Positions 8,600-16,658 are shown, numbered from the stretch's first letter. The stretch: DNA of 32,853 bases from Mxb001 sp964537955 (GCA_964537955.1 CAZICY010000020.1:1-32853); one strand, 5' to 3'. The notes: generated by a model from the letters alone, not told the origin. Made by a program: numbers and translations.

Positions 8600-8983
8600 T
8601 CAGACGTCGAAGTCGTCGGCGACGGCCCGCATCACGGCGGCGAGCTTGCGGCAGTGGTCATCGCTGGGGTAGCGCCCGCGGCGCAACTGGTTGGACGCGC
8701 TGTCCATGAGCTTGATGAGGTCCTCGAGGATGATCGCGACGTCCTCCGCGGGCTTGCGGCCCGCCTTCACGATCGAGGCGGGCTGCTCCAGGATCGTGAC
8801 GCTGAGGGCCTGCTTGCCGCGCTTGCCGTCCACGATGCCGAACTCGACTCGGGCGCCCTGCTTGAGCGAGGTGGTGCCATCGGGCAGTGCCGAGGCATGC
8901 ACGAAGACATCCTCGCCGTCGTCCGTGGCCAGGAAGCCGAAGCCCTTGTCCACGTCGTACCACCTGACCTTGCCGGTCGGCAT
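8600..8983 (-). CDS. Cold-shock domain protein with C-terminal helical extension
   Basis: A 127-aa RNA/ssDNA-binding protein. The cold-shock domain occupies about residues 1-65 with RNP1-like K-G-F-G-F-L (13-18) and RNP2-like V-F-V-H-A (26-30). Residues 70-127 add a helical tail (A-E-D-V-A-I-I-L-E-D-L-I-K and R-K-L-A-A-V-M-R-A-V-A-D-D-F). The long form matches mycobacterial CspB in size, not the 67-aa classic CspA. ATG 8983 is chosen because AAGGGA lies 5 nt upstream (plus 8989-8994) and the domain starts M-P-T-G-K-V-R-W-Y; an ATG six codons upstream lacks this spacing. It leads the operon with the lipoprotein and DUF3027 genes. Confidence 0.92.
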   Translation of the reverse strand: MPTGKVRWYDVDKGFGFLATDDGEDVFVHASALPDGTTSLKQGARVEFGIVDGKRGKQALSVTILEQPASIVKAGRKPAEDVAIILEDLIKLMDSASNQLRRGRYPSDDHCRKLAAVMRAVADDFDV

Positions 8984-9056
8984 GGCAGTCCCTTCTCGCA
9001 TCCGGCACCCGCACGGGCGCAGGACACCAGGCTAGACGGGCCCAAGCACTCCCGCG

Positions 9057-9088
9057 CCCCTAGGGTCGTGGCCCCCTAGGGTGGTGGC
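9057..9088 (+). repeat. Tandem 16-bp duplication holding two -10 boxes
   Basis: CCCCTAGGGTCGTGGC (9057-9072) is followed directly by CCCCTAGGGTGGTGGC (9073-9088), 15 of 16 bases identical, and then ATG 9089. Each copy contains TAGGGT. The second box (9077-9082) is 6 nt from the ATG, the leaderless spacing; the first would give a 16-nt leader. Confidence 0.7.
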
Positions 9089-9304
9089 ATGGGCTCGCCC
9101 AGCTCCCCCGGGGATCGGCTCCTGCGCATCGGGGCCGTCGTGACGGTCATCGGACTGGTCTGCACGGTGATCGCCATGCTGCCGCTCGTGGTGCCCGGCC
9201 TGGAGCTGCCGTCGGCGTGGTGGTTCCTGTCGATGATCACCGGGGTGGGTCTTGCCCTGGTCATCGCCGGGCTGGCCGTCTCAGCCCGATCCCGGCATCG
9301 CTAG
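9089..9304 (+). CDS. Small two-helix membrane protein
   Basis: A 71-aa protein. Residues 1-12 are hydrophilic, helices span about 13-35 and 43-64, and it ends in a basic tail S-A-R-S-R-H-R; both ends are predicted cytoplasmic. No enzyme motif is present and I do not recognise the family. The ATG is supported by a TAGGGT box 6 nt upstream within a tandem duplication. It is divergent from the csp operon (105 bp apart) and its TAG stop shares the palindrome CTAG with the stop of the HAD gene on the other strand. The regular helix pattern and promoter make a real gene likely. Confidence 0.72.
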   Translation: MGSPSSPGDRLLRIGAVVTVIGLVCTVIAMLPLVVPGLELPSAWWFLSMITGVGLALVIAGLAVSARSRHR

Positions 9305-9906
9305 GGACGCCCGTCGCTGGCGAGCCAGCCGGGCAGGTGGGTGAGATCGGGAAGCACGATGTCCGGACCCACCGCGTGGAGCTCCTCGACTGACGTGGGC
9401 CCCGTCGCGACCACGACGGCGTGCACGTCAGCGGCTCTAGCGGCTCGCACATCCCCGGGATGGTCGCCGACATAGGCCCACGCGCGGTGCTCGCGCAGCG
9501 CGGAGGCCTTCCCTTCCGCGAAGAGATCGCCGACGACCACATCCGCGTCCAGCCCTGCCGCACTCAGTGCCAGGTCCGCTACGGCGCCGTACTTCGCGGT
9601 GACGACCAGCACGCGATCGCCGCGAGAGCGCACGGTCGCGATCGCCTCGGCCGCGCCCGGCATCGCGCGCGTGAGCGGGATGCCGTGCTCACGATAGTGC
9701 GCTCGGTACGCCGCGAGCAGCACGTCGTACGGCTCTTCGGGAAGCCACCGAGGGAAGACATGGTCCAGGGGGAGACCGATGGTCGACCTGATCTCGTCAC
9801 CGTCCGCCTCGACGCCGTACTGCGCGACGACGTGCTGGACCGAGGCCACGATCCCGTCGGCGGAGTCGACCAGAGTCATGTCGAGGTCGAAGCCGATCGA
9901 GCGCAC
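9301..9906 (-). CDS. HAD-family phosphatase (phosphoglycolate phosphatase-like)
   Basis: A 201-aa haloacid dehalogenase-fold hydrolase. Motif I is D7-x-D9-x-T11 (F-D-L-D-M-T-L), a helical cap follows (about 15-80), motif II is V-V-T-A-K near 101-105, motif III contains a lysine in E-G-K-A-S-A-L, and motif IV is V-G-D-H-P-G-D-V. This layout fits subfamily IA phosphatases such as Gph; the true substrate is unknown. The GTG start at 9906 lies 6 nt after TAGGCT on the minus strand, so the mRNA is probably leaderless. The divergent helicase-associated gene begins only 28 bp away. Confidence 0.9.
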   Translation of the reverse strand: MRSIGFDLDMTLVDSADGIVASVQHVVAQYGVEADGDEIRSTIGLPLDHVFPRWLPEEPYDVLLAAYRAHYREHGIPLTRAMPGAAEAIATVRSRGDRVLVVTAKYGAVADLALSAAGLDADVVVGDLFAEGKASALREHRAWAYVGDHPGDVRAARAADVHAVVVATGPTSVEELHAVGPDIVLPDLTHLPGWLASDGRP

Positions 9907-9912
9907 CTGGCG

Positions 9913-9918
9913 AGCCTA
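9913..9918 (-). promoter_or_regulatory. Leaderless-type -10 box of the HAD gene
   Basis: On the minus strand TAGGCT is followed by 6 nt and GTG 9906. It is 4 bp from the plus-strand box TAACGT at 9923-9928, so the two promoters must share DNA with each other's coding sequences. Confidence 0.6.
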
Positions 9919-9922
9919 GGGG

Positions 9923-9928
9923 TAACGT
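9923..9928 (+). promoter_or_regulatory. Leaderless-type -10 box of the helicase-associated gene
   Basis: TAACGT is followed by 6 nt and GTG 9935. No Shine-Dalgarno sequence is present. Confidence 0.6.
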
Positions 9929-9934
9929 CATCCG

Positions 9935-11884
9935 GTGCCCGCCCGGAGCCTCGCCGACGACCTGCGCGGCCGCAGCGACGACCAGCTCGCGCGGCTGCTG
10001 GCTGGGCGTCCCGACCTGCTCCATCCCGTGCCCGCCGACATGACCGCGCTCGCGGCCCGCGCCGGATCCGCCGTCTCGACCTCCCGCGCCCTCGACCGCC
10101 TCGACGGGCTGGCGCTCGCGGTGGCGGGGGTCGTCGCAGAGATGGAGCCGTGCGACGCCGGGAGGGTGCTCGCCGCGTTCGACCCGAGACTGGCGGCCGA
10201 CGCCACCGCGGCCCTGGGGCGCCTGCGCGAGCTCGCCCTGGTCTGGGGGGAGGACGACGCACTGCGCCTCGTGCGGACGGCCCGGGAGTCGCTCTCGGGC
10301 TCCGGGACGGTCCGCGCCGAGTGGCCGCCACCCCCGATGCAGACCACCGCGCGCGATCCCCGCGTCGTCGAGCTCACCGCAGGCCAGCATGCCCTGGCGA
10401 CCGTCCTCGGCATCATCGCGATCGCCGAGGCATGGGCGGACGACGATGCCCCCGCCGTCCTGCGCAAGGGAGGGATGGGGGTGCGCGACCTGGCAACCAC
10501 TGCACGCACGCTGGACGTCGAGGAGCGCACCGCCGCGCTGTGGATCGAGACGGCGTACGCCGCCCAGCTCATCGGCCGCGACGGCGAGCCCGAGGAGCGC
10601 TGGCGCCCGACGACGGCGTACGACGACTGGCATGACGCTCCGCTCGACGAGCAGTGGCTGCGCCTGGCGCGGGCGTGGTGGACGAGCCCGCGTGCACCGG
10701 CACTCGCGGGAGCCGAGGCCAACCCCCTGTCCGACGACGTGGAACGACGCGGCCAGCCCCTGCTGCGCGAGCAGGTGGTCGACATCCTGGAGTCCCTGCC
10801 CCCCGGCTGCGCCCCTGCGGACGCAGGCGAGGTGACGCGCGCGATCGATGCCCGTGCCCCGCGGCAGGCCAGCCGGCAGCGCAGCGATCAGGTGCTCGCG
10901 ATCCTGGAGGAGCTCGAGATCCTGGGCTTCACCGGCGGGGGCGGACTGGCCGACATGGGCAGGGCGGCCGCGCAGGACGCGGTGGATGCCCGGTCGACCG
11001 TGCGGGCGGCGATGCCCGAGCCCCTCGATCACGTCCTGATCCAGGCGGACCTCACCGCGATCGCCCCGGGGCCACTCCTCCCCGACATCGCTCGCGAACT
11101 ACGCCTGATGGCGGACGTGGAGAGCACCGGCGGCGCCATCGTGCATCGCTTCAGCGCGGCGTCCGTGCGCCGGGCCCTCGACGCGGGACGCGACGCCCCC
11201 GAGATGCTTGAGTTCCTCGCTCGCATCTCGCGGACGCCGATCCCCCAGCCGCTCACCTATCTCGTCGAGGATGCGGCGCGGCGCCATGGCACGGTGCGCG
11301 TCGGCATCGCCACCGCCTACGTCCGGTGCGACGACGAGGCAGCCCTCGTCGCACTGATGGCGGACCCACGCGCGCGCGACCTGGGCTGCGTCCGCGTGTC
11401 GCCCACGGTTGTCACGCTGGCGGGCCGCGTGGAGGACGCGGTCGCGATCCTGCGCGACCTCGGGTTGCACCCGGTCGCGGAGACCGCCGACGGATCGGTT
11501 GCCCATGCCCCCCGACGCCGGGCTCGGGCACCGCGCCGGGGAGCCGGAGCGCCCGTCTCCCGACGCGACGCGACGCCCGCGCTGGTCACGGCTGCCATCG
11601 CGACGCTGCGCGCAGGCCAGGCACCCGCCGACGCCCGGGCGATCTCCTCCACGGCAAGCGACGCGCTCGAGCCCATGCCCGCCACCGAGACGATGGCGGT
11701 CCTGCGTCGCGCCATCACGGGTTCGCTCACCGTGCGGCTCGACTACGGCGACGCCGAGGGCCTCGTGGATCCGCTGCGCCTGCAGGCCGGCATGCTCACC
11801 GCAGTGGATCGCCTCACCGGCGAGGTGCGCACCTACGCCGTGTCGCGCATCGTCGCGGCCGACATCCCCGACCACGTGCACTGA
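9935..11884 (+). CDS. Helicase-associated (XPB partner-type) protein with WYL-like C-terminus
   Basis: A 649-aa protein of the actinobacterial family that, from memory, lies beside XPB in mycobacteria (Rv0862c). The N-terminus L-A-D-D-L-R-G-R-S-D-D-Q-L-A-R-L-L-A-G-R-P-D is typical. Residues 1-340 are helical, probably repeated winged-helix modules. About 361-525 form the helicase_C_3-type domain (H-V-L-I-Q-A-D-L-T-A-I-A-P-G-P-L, later R-V-S-P-T-V-V-T-L). About 597-645 give a WYL-like fold (V-R-L-D-Y-G-D, then T-Y-A-V-S-R-I). There is no Walker A, so it is not itself a helicase. It probably acts with XPB in DNA repair or transcription; the exact role is unknown. The GTG start is set by the 6-nt spacing from TAACGT. 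Confidence 0.87.
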   Translation: MPARSLADDLRGRSDDQLARLLAGRPDLLHPVPADMTALAARAGSAVSTSRALDRLDGLALAVAGVVAEMEPCDAGRVLAAFDPRLAADATAALGRLRELALVWGEDDALRLVRTARESLSGSGTVRAEWPPPPMQTTARDPRVVELTAGQHALATVLGIIAIAEAWADDDAPAVLRKGGMGVRDLATTARTLDVEERTAALWIETAYAAQLIGRDGEPEERWRPTTAYDDWHDAPLDEQWLRLARAWWTSPRAPALAGAEANPLSDDVERRGQPLLREQVVDILESLPPGCAPADAGEVTRAIDARAPRQASRQRSDQVLAILEELEILGFTGGGGLADMGRAAAQDAVDARSTVRAAMPEPLDHVLIQADLTAIAPGPLLPDIARELRLMADVESTGGAIVHRFSAASVRRALDAGRDAPEMLEFLARISRTPIPQPLTYLVEDAARRHGTVRVGIATAYVRCDDEAALVALMADPRARDLGCVRVSPTVVTLAGRVEDAVAILRDLGLHPVAETADGSVAHAPRRRARAPRRGAGAPVSRRDATPALVTAAIATLRAGQAPADARAISSTASDALEPMPATETMAVLRRAITGSLTVRLDYGDAEGLVDPLRLQAGMLTAVDRLTGEVRTYAVSRIVAADIPDHVH

Positions 11885-11902
11885 TGCGGGCGCCCTGCAT
11901 CA
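11882..11902. terminator. Bidirectional hairpin containing both convergent stop codons
   Basis: A 21-nt inverted repeat with arms TGATGC and GCATCA extended by G-G-G / C-C-T pairing (one G-U) around a 3-nt loop. The first three bases are the TGA of the helicase-associated gene and the last three are the complement of the TGA of the racemase gene. There is no T-run, so intrinsic termination is plausible but unproven; actinobacterial terminators often lack U-tracts. Confidence 0.5.
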
Positions 11903-13009
11903 GCGCAGGTCGATCTCCGCGGACCAGGTCGTGAATTCGGACAGAAGCGCGGGAATCGGCTCGACGCCGATGCCCGGACCGCTGGGAACGCGCAGCCGGC
12001 CGTCATCGAGCACGAAGGGCTCGGTGATGTCGACGGCGAAGTAGCGGCTCGAGGCGCTGGTGTCGCCCGGCAGCGTGAAACCGGGCAGGGCAGCCAGGGC
12101 GACGTTGGCCGCGCGACCGATGCCCGTCTCCAACATCCCGCCGCACCACACGGGCACTCCCCGCTCCAGGCACACGTCATGGATGGCCTTGGACTCGAGG
12201 TAGCCGCCGACGCGTCCGGGCTTGATGTTGATGACGCTCGTTGCGCCGAAAGCGATCGCGGTGTCTGCGGTGGCAACGGAGATGATCGACTCGTCCAGGC
12301 ACACGGGCGTCGAGATGCGCTCGGCGAGCAGGGCGTGCCCGCGCAGGTCGTCCTCGGGCAGCGGTTGCTCGACCAGGAGCAGGTCGAAGGGGTCCATCGC
12401 GGCGAGGACGTCCGCGTCGTCGCGCGTATAGGCCTGATTCGCGTCCGTCTGCATCGGCATGTCCGGCCACGCTTCGCGCACTGCCCGGACAGCATCGACG
12501 TCCCAGCCCGGCTCGATCTTGAGCTTGATGCGCCGATAGCCGGCATCGACGTAGGACGCGACCTCCTCGAGGAGCGAATCGATGCTCGAGGGGATGCCTA
12601 CGGAGACCCCGCAGTCGACCTCCTGCCGGACAGCCCCCAGGTAGTCGGCGAGGGACTGTTCGCGCTGGCGTAGCCAGGCATCGAGCACGGCGGTCTCCAA
12701 GGACGCCTTGGCCATCGGGTGGCCCTGGAAGCGACCCAGGCGGCGATGGACCTCGTGCGGGTTGAGCAGCCGGTCGGATAGCACGGCCGGGATGAAGTGC
12801 TCGACGAGGACGTCCACTGCGCCGTCGACGTACTCGTAGGAGTAGCCCGGCCAGCCCATCGCGACGCACTCTGCCCAGCCGGACACTCCCTCGCTCACGA
12901 CCTCGACGAGGAGCACATCGCGTGCCTCCTGGGTGCCGAAGGACGTGCGGAAGGGGCGCACGAGCGGCATGTCGATGCGATGCAGTCGGACCATGTCGAT
13001 GAGACTCAT
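11900..13009 (-). CDS. Enolase-superfamily N-succinylamino acid racemase / o-succinylbenzoate synthase type
   Basis: A 369-aa member of the muconate-lactonizing enzyme subgroup. The barrel carries the K-x-K motif (R-I-K-L-K-I-E-P-G-W-D), metal ligands in Q-T-D-A-N-Q, V-E-Q-P-L and C-L-D-E-S, and the opposite base in V-I-N-I-K-P-G-R-V-G-G. These residues serve both MenC and N-succinylamino acid racemase activity. Neighbours favour the racemase: a GNAT acyltransferase gene overlaps the start (ATGA) and an M20 deacylase is divergent, as in the described N-succinyl route from D- to L-amino acids. No other menaquinone gene is present. ATG 13009 is used because a longer reading overlaps the GNAT gene. 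The acyl group and amino acid range cannot be read from sequence. Confidence 0.87.
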   Translation of the reverse strand: MSLIDMVRLHRIDMPLVRPFRTSFGTQEARDVLLVEVVSEGVSGWAECVAMGWPGYSYEYVDGAVDVLVEHFIPAVLSDRLLNPHEVHRRLGRFQGHPMAKASLETAVLDAWLRQREQSLADYLGAVRQEVDCGVSVGIPSSIDSLLEEVASYVDAGYRRIKLKIEPGWDVDAVRAVREAWPDMPMQTDANQAYTRDDADVLAAMDPFDLLLVEQPLPEDDLRGHALLAERISTPVCLDESIISVATADTAIAFGATSVINIKPGRVGGYLESKAIHDVCLERGVPVWCGGMLETGIGRAANVALAALPGFTLPGDTSASSRYFAVDITEPFVLDDGRLRVPSGPGIGVEPIPALLSEFTTWSAEIDLR

Positions 13010-13824
13010 GGCTTCTCCTCGGGGCTGAGCACGTAGGCGCCGGCACTGGTGACGCTCGACACACGCAGGCCCGCGTCGAAGGCGGTGGTGAGCGCGGCGC
13101 GCACGGCGAGGCGCCACTGCAGGCCGAGGTCGGGGTCGGCACGGCGCAGGCTGACGATGTCATCGGGCAGCGAGACGAGGACCGTCTCCCCCGGGTCGGG
13201 AAGGTCCGTGAGTCGCGGTCCGGTGTCCCCCACCCGGATGAGTTCCCTGGCCGACCCCAGTGCCGCCGCGTGGTCGGGGATGGGCACGTCGCCGCCGGCG
13301 GCGGCGCGAGCCCGCTCGGACTCGACCACCCACCAGGCAACGAGCCGATCCGTCCGATCGCCCGCGTTGATGGCGTCGGTCATGACCCCGTAGAAGTCCG
13401 GGTGGTAGTCGCGCACCTCGACCCCCAGCCGGTTGACATTGAGGTGCGCGTTGCGGCGGACGAGGGGATCGAAGGTCCACGAGACGACCGGGATGCCCTG
13501 CGTGATCGCCCACTCTCGCTGGTGCTGCTTGATCGCGGTGCCGATGCCGCGATCGCGCATCCCCTCCACGACGGCGGCCATGTGGCTGTGGAGGTAGACG
13601 CCGCCCGGCAAGGATGCATCGCGCGCGGGGAAGCCGAGCGCGGCACCGACGACACGATCGCCTTCGTCATCGATCACCACGCTGCAGTACGCGCCCGCGT
13701 GCACGAGGGCGCGCAGCAGATTGGGGGTGACCTGGCTGCCCTCCCCGGGCCACACCTGGTCGAAGACCGCCCGCGCGGCCGCCATCGAGTCGGCCTCGTC
13801 CGCCACCTCGACGCGCAGGGCCAT
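13006..13824 (-). CDS. GNAT-fold acyltransferase (COG3375-like), putative amino acid N-succinyltransferase
   Basis: A 272-aa protein. Residues about 1-160 form a GNAT domain with the acyl-CoA pyrophosphate loop R-D-R-G-I-G-T-A near 93-100, preceded by the strand H-S-H-M-A-A-V-V. The blocks V-S-W-T-F-D-P-L and R-N-A-H-L-N-V-N-R-L-G are typical of the COG3375 group, which is often encoded with enolase-superfamily racemases. The remaining about 110 residues are less conserved. Its stop overlaps the racemase start by ATGA, so the two are translationally coupled. In the described pathway this enzyme would succinylate D-amino acids; that role is inferred from context. ATG 13824 lies 7 nt after TACGGT. 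Confidence 0.85.
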   Translation of the reverse strand: MALRVEVADEADSMAAARAVFDQVWPGEGSQVTPNLLRALVHAGAYCSVVIDDEGDRVVGAALGFPARDASLPGGVYLHSHMAAVVEGMRDRGIGTAIKQHQREWAITQGIPVVSWTFDPLVRRNAHLNVNRLGVEVRDYHPDFYGVMTDAINAGDRTDRLVAWWVVESERARAAAGGDVPIPDHAAALGSARELIRVGDTGPRLTDLPDPGETVLVSLPDDIVSLRRADPDLGLQWRLAVRAALTTAFDAGLRVSSVTSAGAYVLSPEEKP

Positions 13825-13831
13825 GGGCGGC

Positions 13832-13837
13832 ACCGTA
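13832..13837 (-). promoter_or_regulatory. Leaderless-type -10 box of the GNAT-racemase operon
   Basis: On the minus strand TACGGT is followed by 7 nt and ATG 13824. It would drive the GNAT and racemase genes together. Confidence 0.5.
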
Positions 13838-13878
13838 CCGAGGGGGTGCGCCGGGAGACGATGCGGCACCATGGCCCG

Positions 13879-15006
13879 GTGACCGCCGACCTGCTCGCCG
13901 CCGCGCGCGCCCGCCACGACGACCTCATCGACGCCGTGCGCACGCTCGTGGAGGTCGAGTCGCCCTCGGCCGATGTCGAGGCATGCCGCTCCTGCGTGGG
14001 CACCGCGGCCGACCTCGTCGAGTCGTGGCTCGGCAGCCCGGCGCGGATCGAAGACCACGAGGGACGACCCGTCCTCCGCTGGGGCCCCGACCGCCCGCGG
14101 GTGCTCCTGCTTGGCCACCTGGACACGGTGTGGCCCGTCGGCACCCTCGCCCGAATCCCCTGGACGGTCGACGGCGACCGCATGCGCGGGCCAGGAGTCT
14201 TCGACATGAAGACCGGCGTCGTGCAGGCCATCGGCGCGATCTCGCTCCTCGACGACTCCGCCGGAGTCGGCCTGCTGCTCACGACCGACGAGGAGATCGG
14301 ATCCGGATGCTCCCGCGCGGTGATCGAGCATGCCGCGCGCGATGCCGAGGCGGTGCTCGTGCTCGAGCCCTCGGTCGAGGGCGAGCTCAAGACCGCGCGC
14401 AAGGGCACGTCGTGGTACGTCGTGCAGATCACGGGGCGGGCGGCGCATGCGGGGCTGGACCCCGAGCGCGGCATCAACGCCCTCGTCGAGGCTGCCTCGC
14501 TCGTGAGCGACGCGGTGACGTGGGCCAAGCCCGAGGGCGGCACGACCGTGACGCCCACGACGGCTCGAGCTGGAGTGACCGACAACACCGTCCCCGACCA
14601 GGCCGTCGTCGGCATCGACGTGCGGGCCTGGTCGGCAGAGGAGCAGCAGCGGGTCGATGACCTAGCCCGCGCGTGGCGGCCCGCCCACCCGGAGGCGTCC
14701 GTCGCCATCATCGGCGGCGGCATCAACCGGCCCGCCATGGAGGAGTCGGCCGGCGCAGGCCTGGCCCGACTCGCACAGGGGTGCGCCATGACCCTGGGCA
14801 TCGGCCCCATCGGGTCGCGGGCGGTGGGCGGAGCGAGCGACGGCAACTTCACCGCAGCCATGGGCATCCCCACGCTCGACGGACTGGGTGCCGTCGGCGA
14901 CGGCGCTCACGCCGAGCACGAGTGGGCGAGTGCGCGCGCGGTGCCCGAGCGCACGGCTCTCGTGGCCGCCGTCGTCTCGGCAGTCCTGGCCGGGGAGAGC
15001 GCGTGA
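13879..15006 (+). CDS. M20 metallopeptidase (carboxypeptidase G2-like), putative N-succinyl amino acid desuccinylase
   Basis: A 375-aa zinc-dependent hydrolase. Metal and catalytic residues appear in order: H-L-D-T-V-W near 79, G-P-G-V-F-D-M-K-T-G near 110 (bridging Asp), T-D-E-E-I-G-S near 136 (catalytic Glu), L-E-P-S near 162, and a late His in G-D-G-A-H-A-E-H-E. The dimerisation/lid domain sits between about 175 and 290. Family members remove amino acids from peptides or N-acyl groups from amino acids. Context suggests release of L-amino acids from N-succinyl derivatives. GTG 13879 gives the usual short N-terminus (M-T-A-D-L-L-A-A-A-R); ATG 13861 in frame is the alternative. The stop overlaps the XPB start by GTGA. 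Confidence 0.87.
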   Translation: MTADLLAAARARHDDLIDAVRTLVEVESPSADVEACRSCVGTAADLVESWLGSPARIEDHEGRPVLRWGPDRPRVLLLGHLDTVWPVGTLARIPWTVDGDRMRGPGVFDMKTGVVQAIGAISLLDDSAGVGLLLTTDEEIGSGCSRAVIEHAARDAEAVLVLEPSVEGELKTARKGTSWYVVQITGRAAHAGLDPERGINALVEAASLVSDAVTWAKPEGGTTVTPTTARAGVTDNTVPDQAVVGIDVRAWSAEEQQRVDDLARAWRPAHPEASVAIIGGGINRPAMEESAGAGLARLAQGCAMTLGIGPIGSRAVGGASDGNFTAAMGIPTLDGLGAVGDGAHAEHEWASARAVPERTALVAAVVSAVLAGESA

Positions 15007-16658
15007 CCGACGGTCCCCTGATCGTCCAGAGCGACAAGACGCTGCTGCTCGAGGTCGATCATCCCGCGGCCGACGAGGCGCGCCGCGCCATCGCGCCCTT
15101 CGCCGAGTTGGAGCGCGCCCCGGAGCACATCCACACCTATCGCGTGACCCCGCTTGCCCTGTGGAACGCCCGCGCCGCCGGACACGATGCGGAGCAGGTC
15201 GTCGACATCCTCCTCAGCTACTCCCGCTACGCCGTCCCGCATGCCCTGCTCGTCGACATCGCCGAGACGATGGACCGCTACGGCCGACTCACGATCGCCA
15301 AGCATCCCGCTCACGGCCTGGTGCTGAGCACGACCGACCGGCCCGTGCTGGAGGAAGTGCTGCGCAGCAAGAAGGTCGCACCCCTGGTGGGGGCGCGCAT
15401 CGACGACGACACGGTGCTGGTCCATCCGAGCGAGCGCGGGCACCTCAAGCAGGTGCTGCTCACCCTCGGCTGGCCCGCGGAAGACCTCGCGGGCTACGTC
15501 GACGGCGAGCATCACCCCATCGAGCTGGCGGAGGACGGCTGGGAACTGCGCCCCTACCAGCGCGATGCGGCAGAAGGATTCTGGGCGGGCGGCTCAGGAG
15601 TCGTCGTGCTCCCCTGCGGGGCGGGCAAGACGATCGTCGGCGCGGCGGCCATGGCCCGGGCGCAGGCGACGACGCTCATCCTCGTCACCAACACCGTCTC
15701 CGCGCGGCAGTGGAAGGCCGAGCTGCTCGCGCGCACCAACCTCACGGAGGACGAGATCGGCGAGTACTCCGGTGCTCGCAAGGAGATCCGGCCCGTGACG
15801 ATCGCGACGTACCAGGTGATGACGACGAAGCGCAAGGGCGTCTTCCCGCACCTCGAGGTCTTCGACACGCGCGACTGGGGACTCATCATCTACGACGAGG
15901 TGCACCTGCTGCCCGCTCCGATCTTCCGCTTCACGGCCGACATCCAGTCGCGACGCAGGCTGGGCCTCACGGCGACCCTCATCCGCGAGGATGGCCGCGA
16001 GGGCGATGTCTTCACCCTTATCGGCCCCAAGAGGTACGACGCCCCGTGGAAGGAGGTCGAGGCGCAGGGCTGGATCGCACCGGCGGAGTGTGTCGAGGTG
16101 CGGGTGACGCTTCCGGACTCCGAGCGACTCGTCTATGCGACCGCAGAGCCGGACGAGCGCTACCGTCTCGCTTCGACAACGGCCGAGAAGACGCGTCTGG
16201 TCGAGCAGCTCATCGAGCGCCATGCCGACGAGCAGGTCCTCGTCATCGGGCAGTACCTGGACCAGCTCGCCGAGATCGCCGAGCATGTCGGTGCACCGAC
16301 CATCACGGGCGAGACAGGCGTCAAGGAGCGTGAGCGCCTCTTCGAGGCCTTCCGGCGAGGGGAGGAGCGCGTGCTCGTCGTGAGCAAGGTCGCCAACTTC
16401 TCTGTCGACCTCCCTGAGGCCTCCGTCGCCATCCAGGTGAGCGGGTCCTTCGGCTCCCGGCAGGAGGAGGCTCAGCGGCTCGGACGCCTGCTGCGCCCCA
16501 AGGCCGACGGACGCCGCGCGCGCTTCTACACCGTCGTCTCCCGGGACACCGTCGATGCCGACTTCGCGCACAACCGACAGCGCTTCCTCGCCGAACAGGG
16601 CTACGCCTACCGCATCGTCGACGCCGAGGAGATCGACGCCATAGAGGAGCTGGGGTGA
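15003..16658 (+). CDS. XPB/ERCC3-type DNA helicase
   Basis: A 551-aa superfamily 2 helicase, the actinobacterial form of eukaryotic XPB. Residues 1-175 form the XPB N-terminal region (damage-recognition-like). Helicase motifs follow: Q-like R-P-Y-Q-R-D near 183, Walker A P-C-G-A-G-K-T (204-210), D-E-V-H (298-301), T-A-T (323-325), the XPB-specific R-E-D (328-330), and motif VI Q-R-L-G-R-L-L-R-P-K (491-500). The family unwinds DNA 3' to 5' and is thought to act in DNA repair. The GTG at 15003 overlaps the M20 stop (GTGA); longer in-frame readings lie inside the M20 gene. Its usual partner gene is at 9935, separated by the amino acid racemisation genes. Confidence 0.95.
   Translation: MTDGPLIVQSDKTLLLEVDHPAADEARRAIAPFAELERAPEHIHTYRVTPLALWNARAAGHDAEQVVDILLSYSRYAVPHALLVDIAETMDRYGRLTIAKHPAHGLVLSTTDRPVLEEVLRSKKVAPLVGARIDDDTVLVHPSERGHLKQVLLTLGWPAEDLAGYVDGEHHPIELAEDGWELRPYQRDAAEGFWAGGSGVVVLPCGAGKTIVGAAAMARAQATTLILVTNTVSARQWKAELLARTNLTEDEIGEYSGARKEIRPVTIATYQVMTTKRKGVFPHLEVFDTRDWGLIIYDEVHLLPAPIFRFTADIQSRRRLGLTATLIREDGREGDVFTLIGPKRYDAPWKEVEAQGWIAPAECVEVRVTLPDSERLVYATAEPDERYRLASTTAEKTRLVEQLIERHADEQVLVIGQYLDQLAEIAEHVGAPTITGETGVKERERLFEAFRRGEERVLVVSKVANFSVDLPEASVAIQVSGSFGSRQEEAQRLGRLLRPKADGRRARFYTVVSRDTVDADFAHNRQRFLAEQGYAYRIVDAEEIDAIEELG

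Noticed and set aside
11900..13009. menC for menaquinone synthesis
   Set aside because: The active-site residues allow it, but no men gene is adjacent and the GNAT/M20 neighbours fit N-acylamino acid racemisation better; kept as an alternative only.
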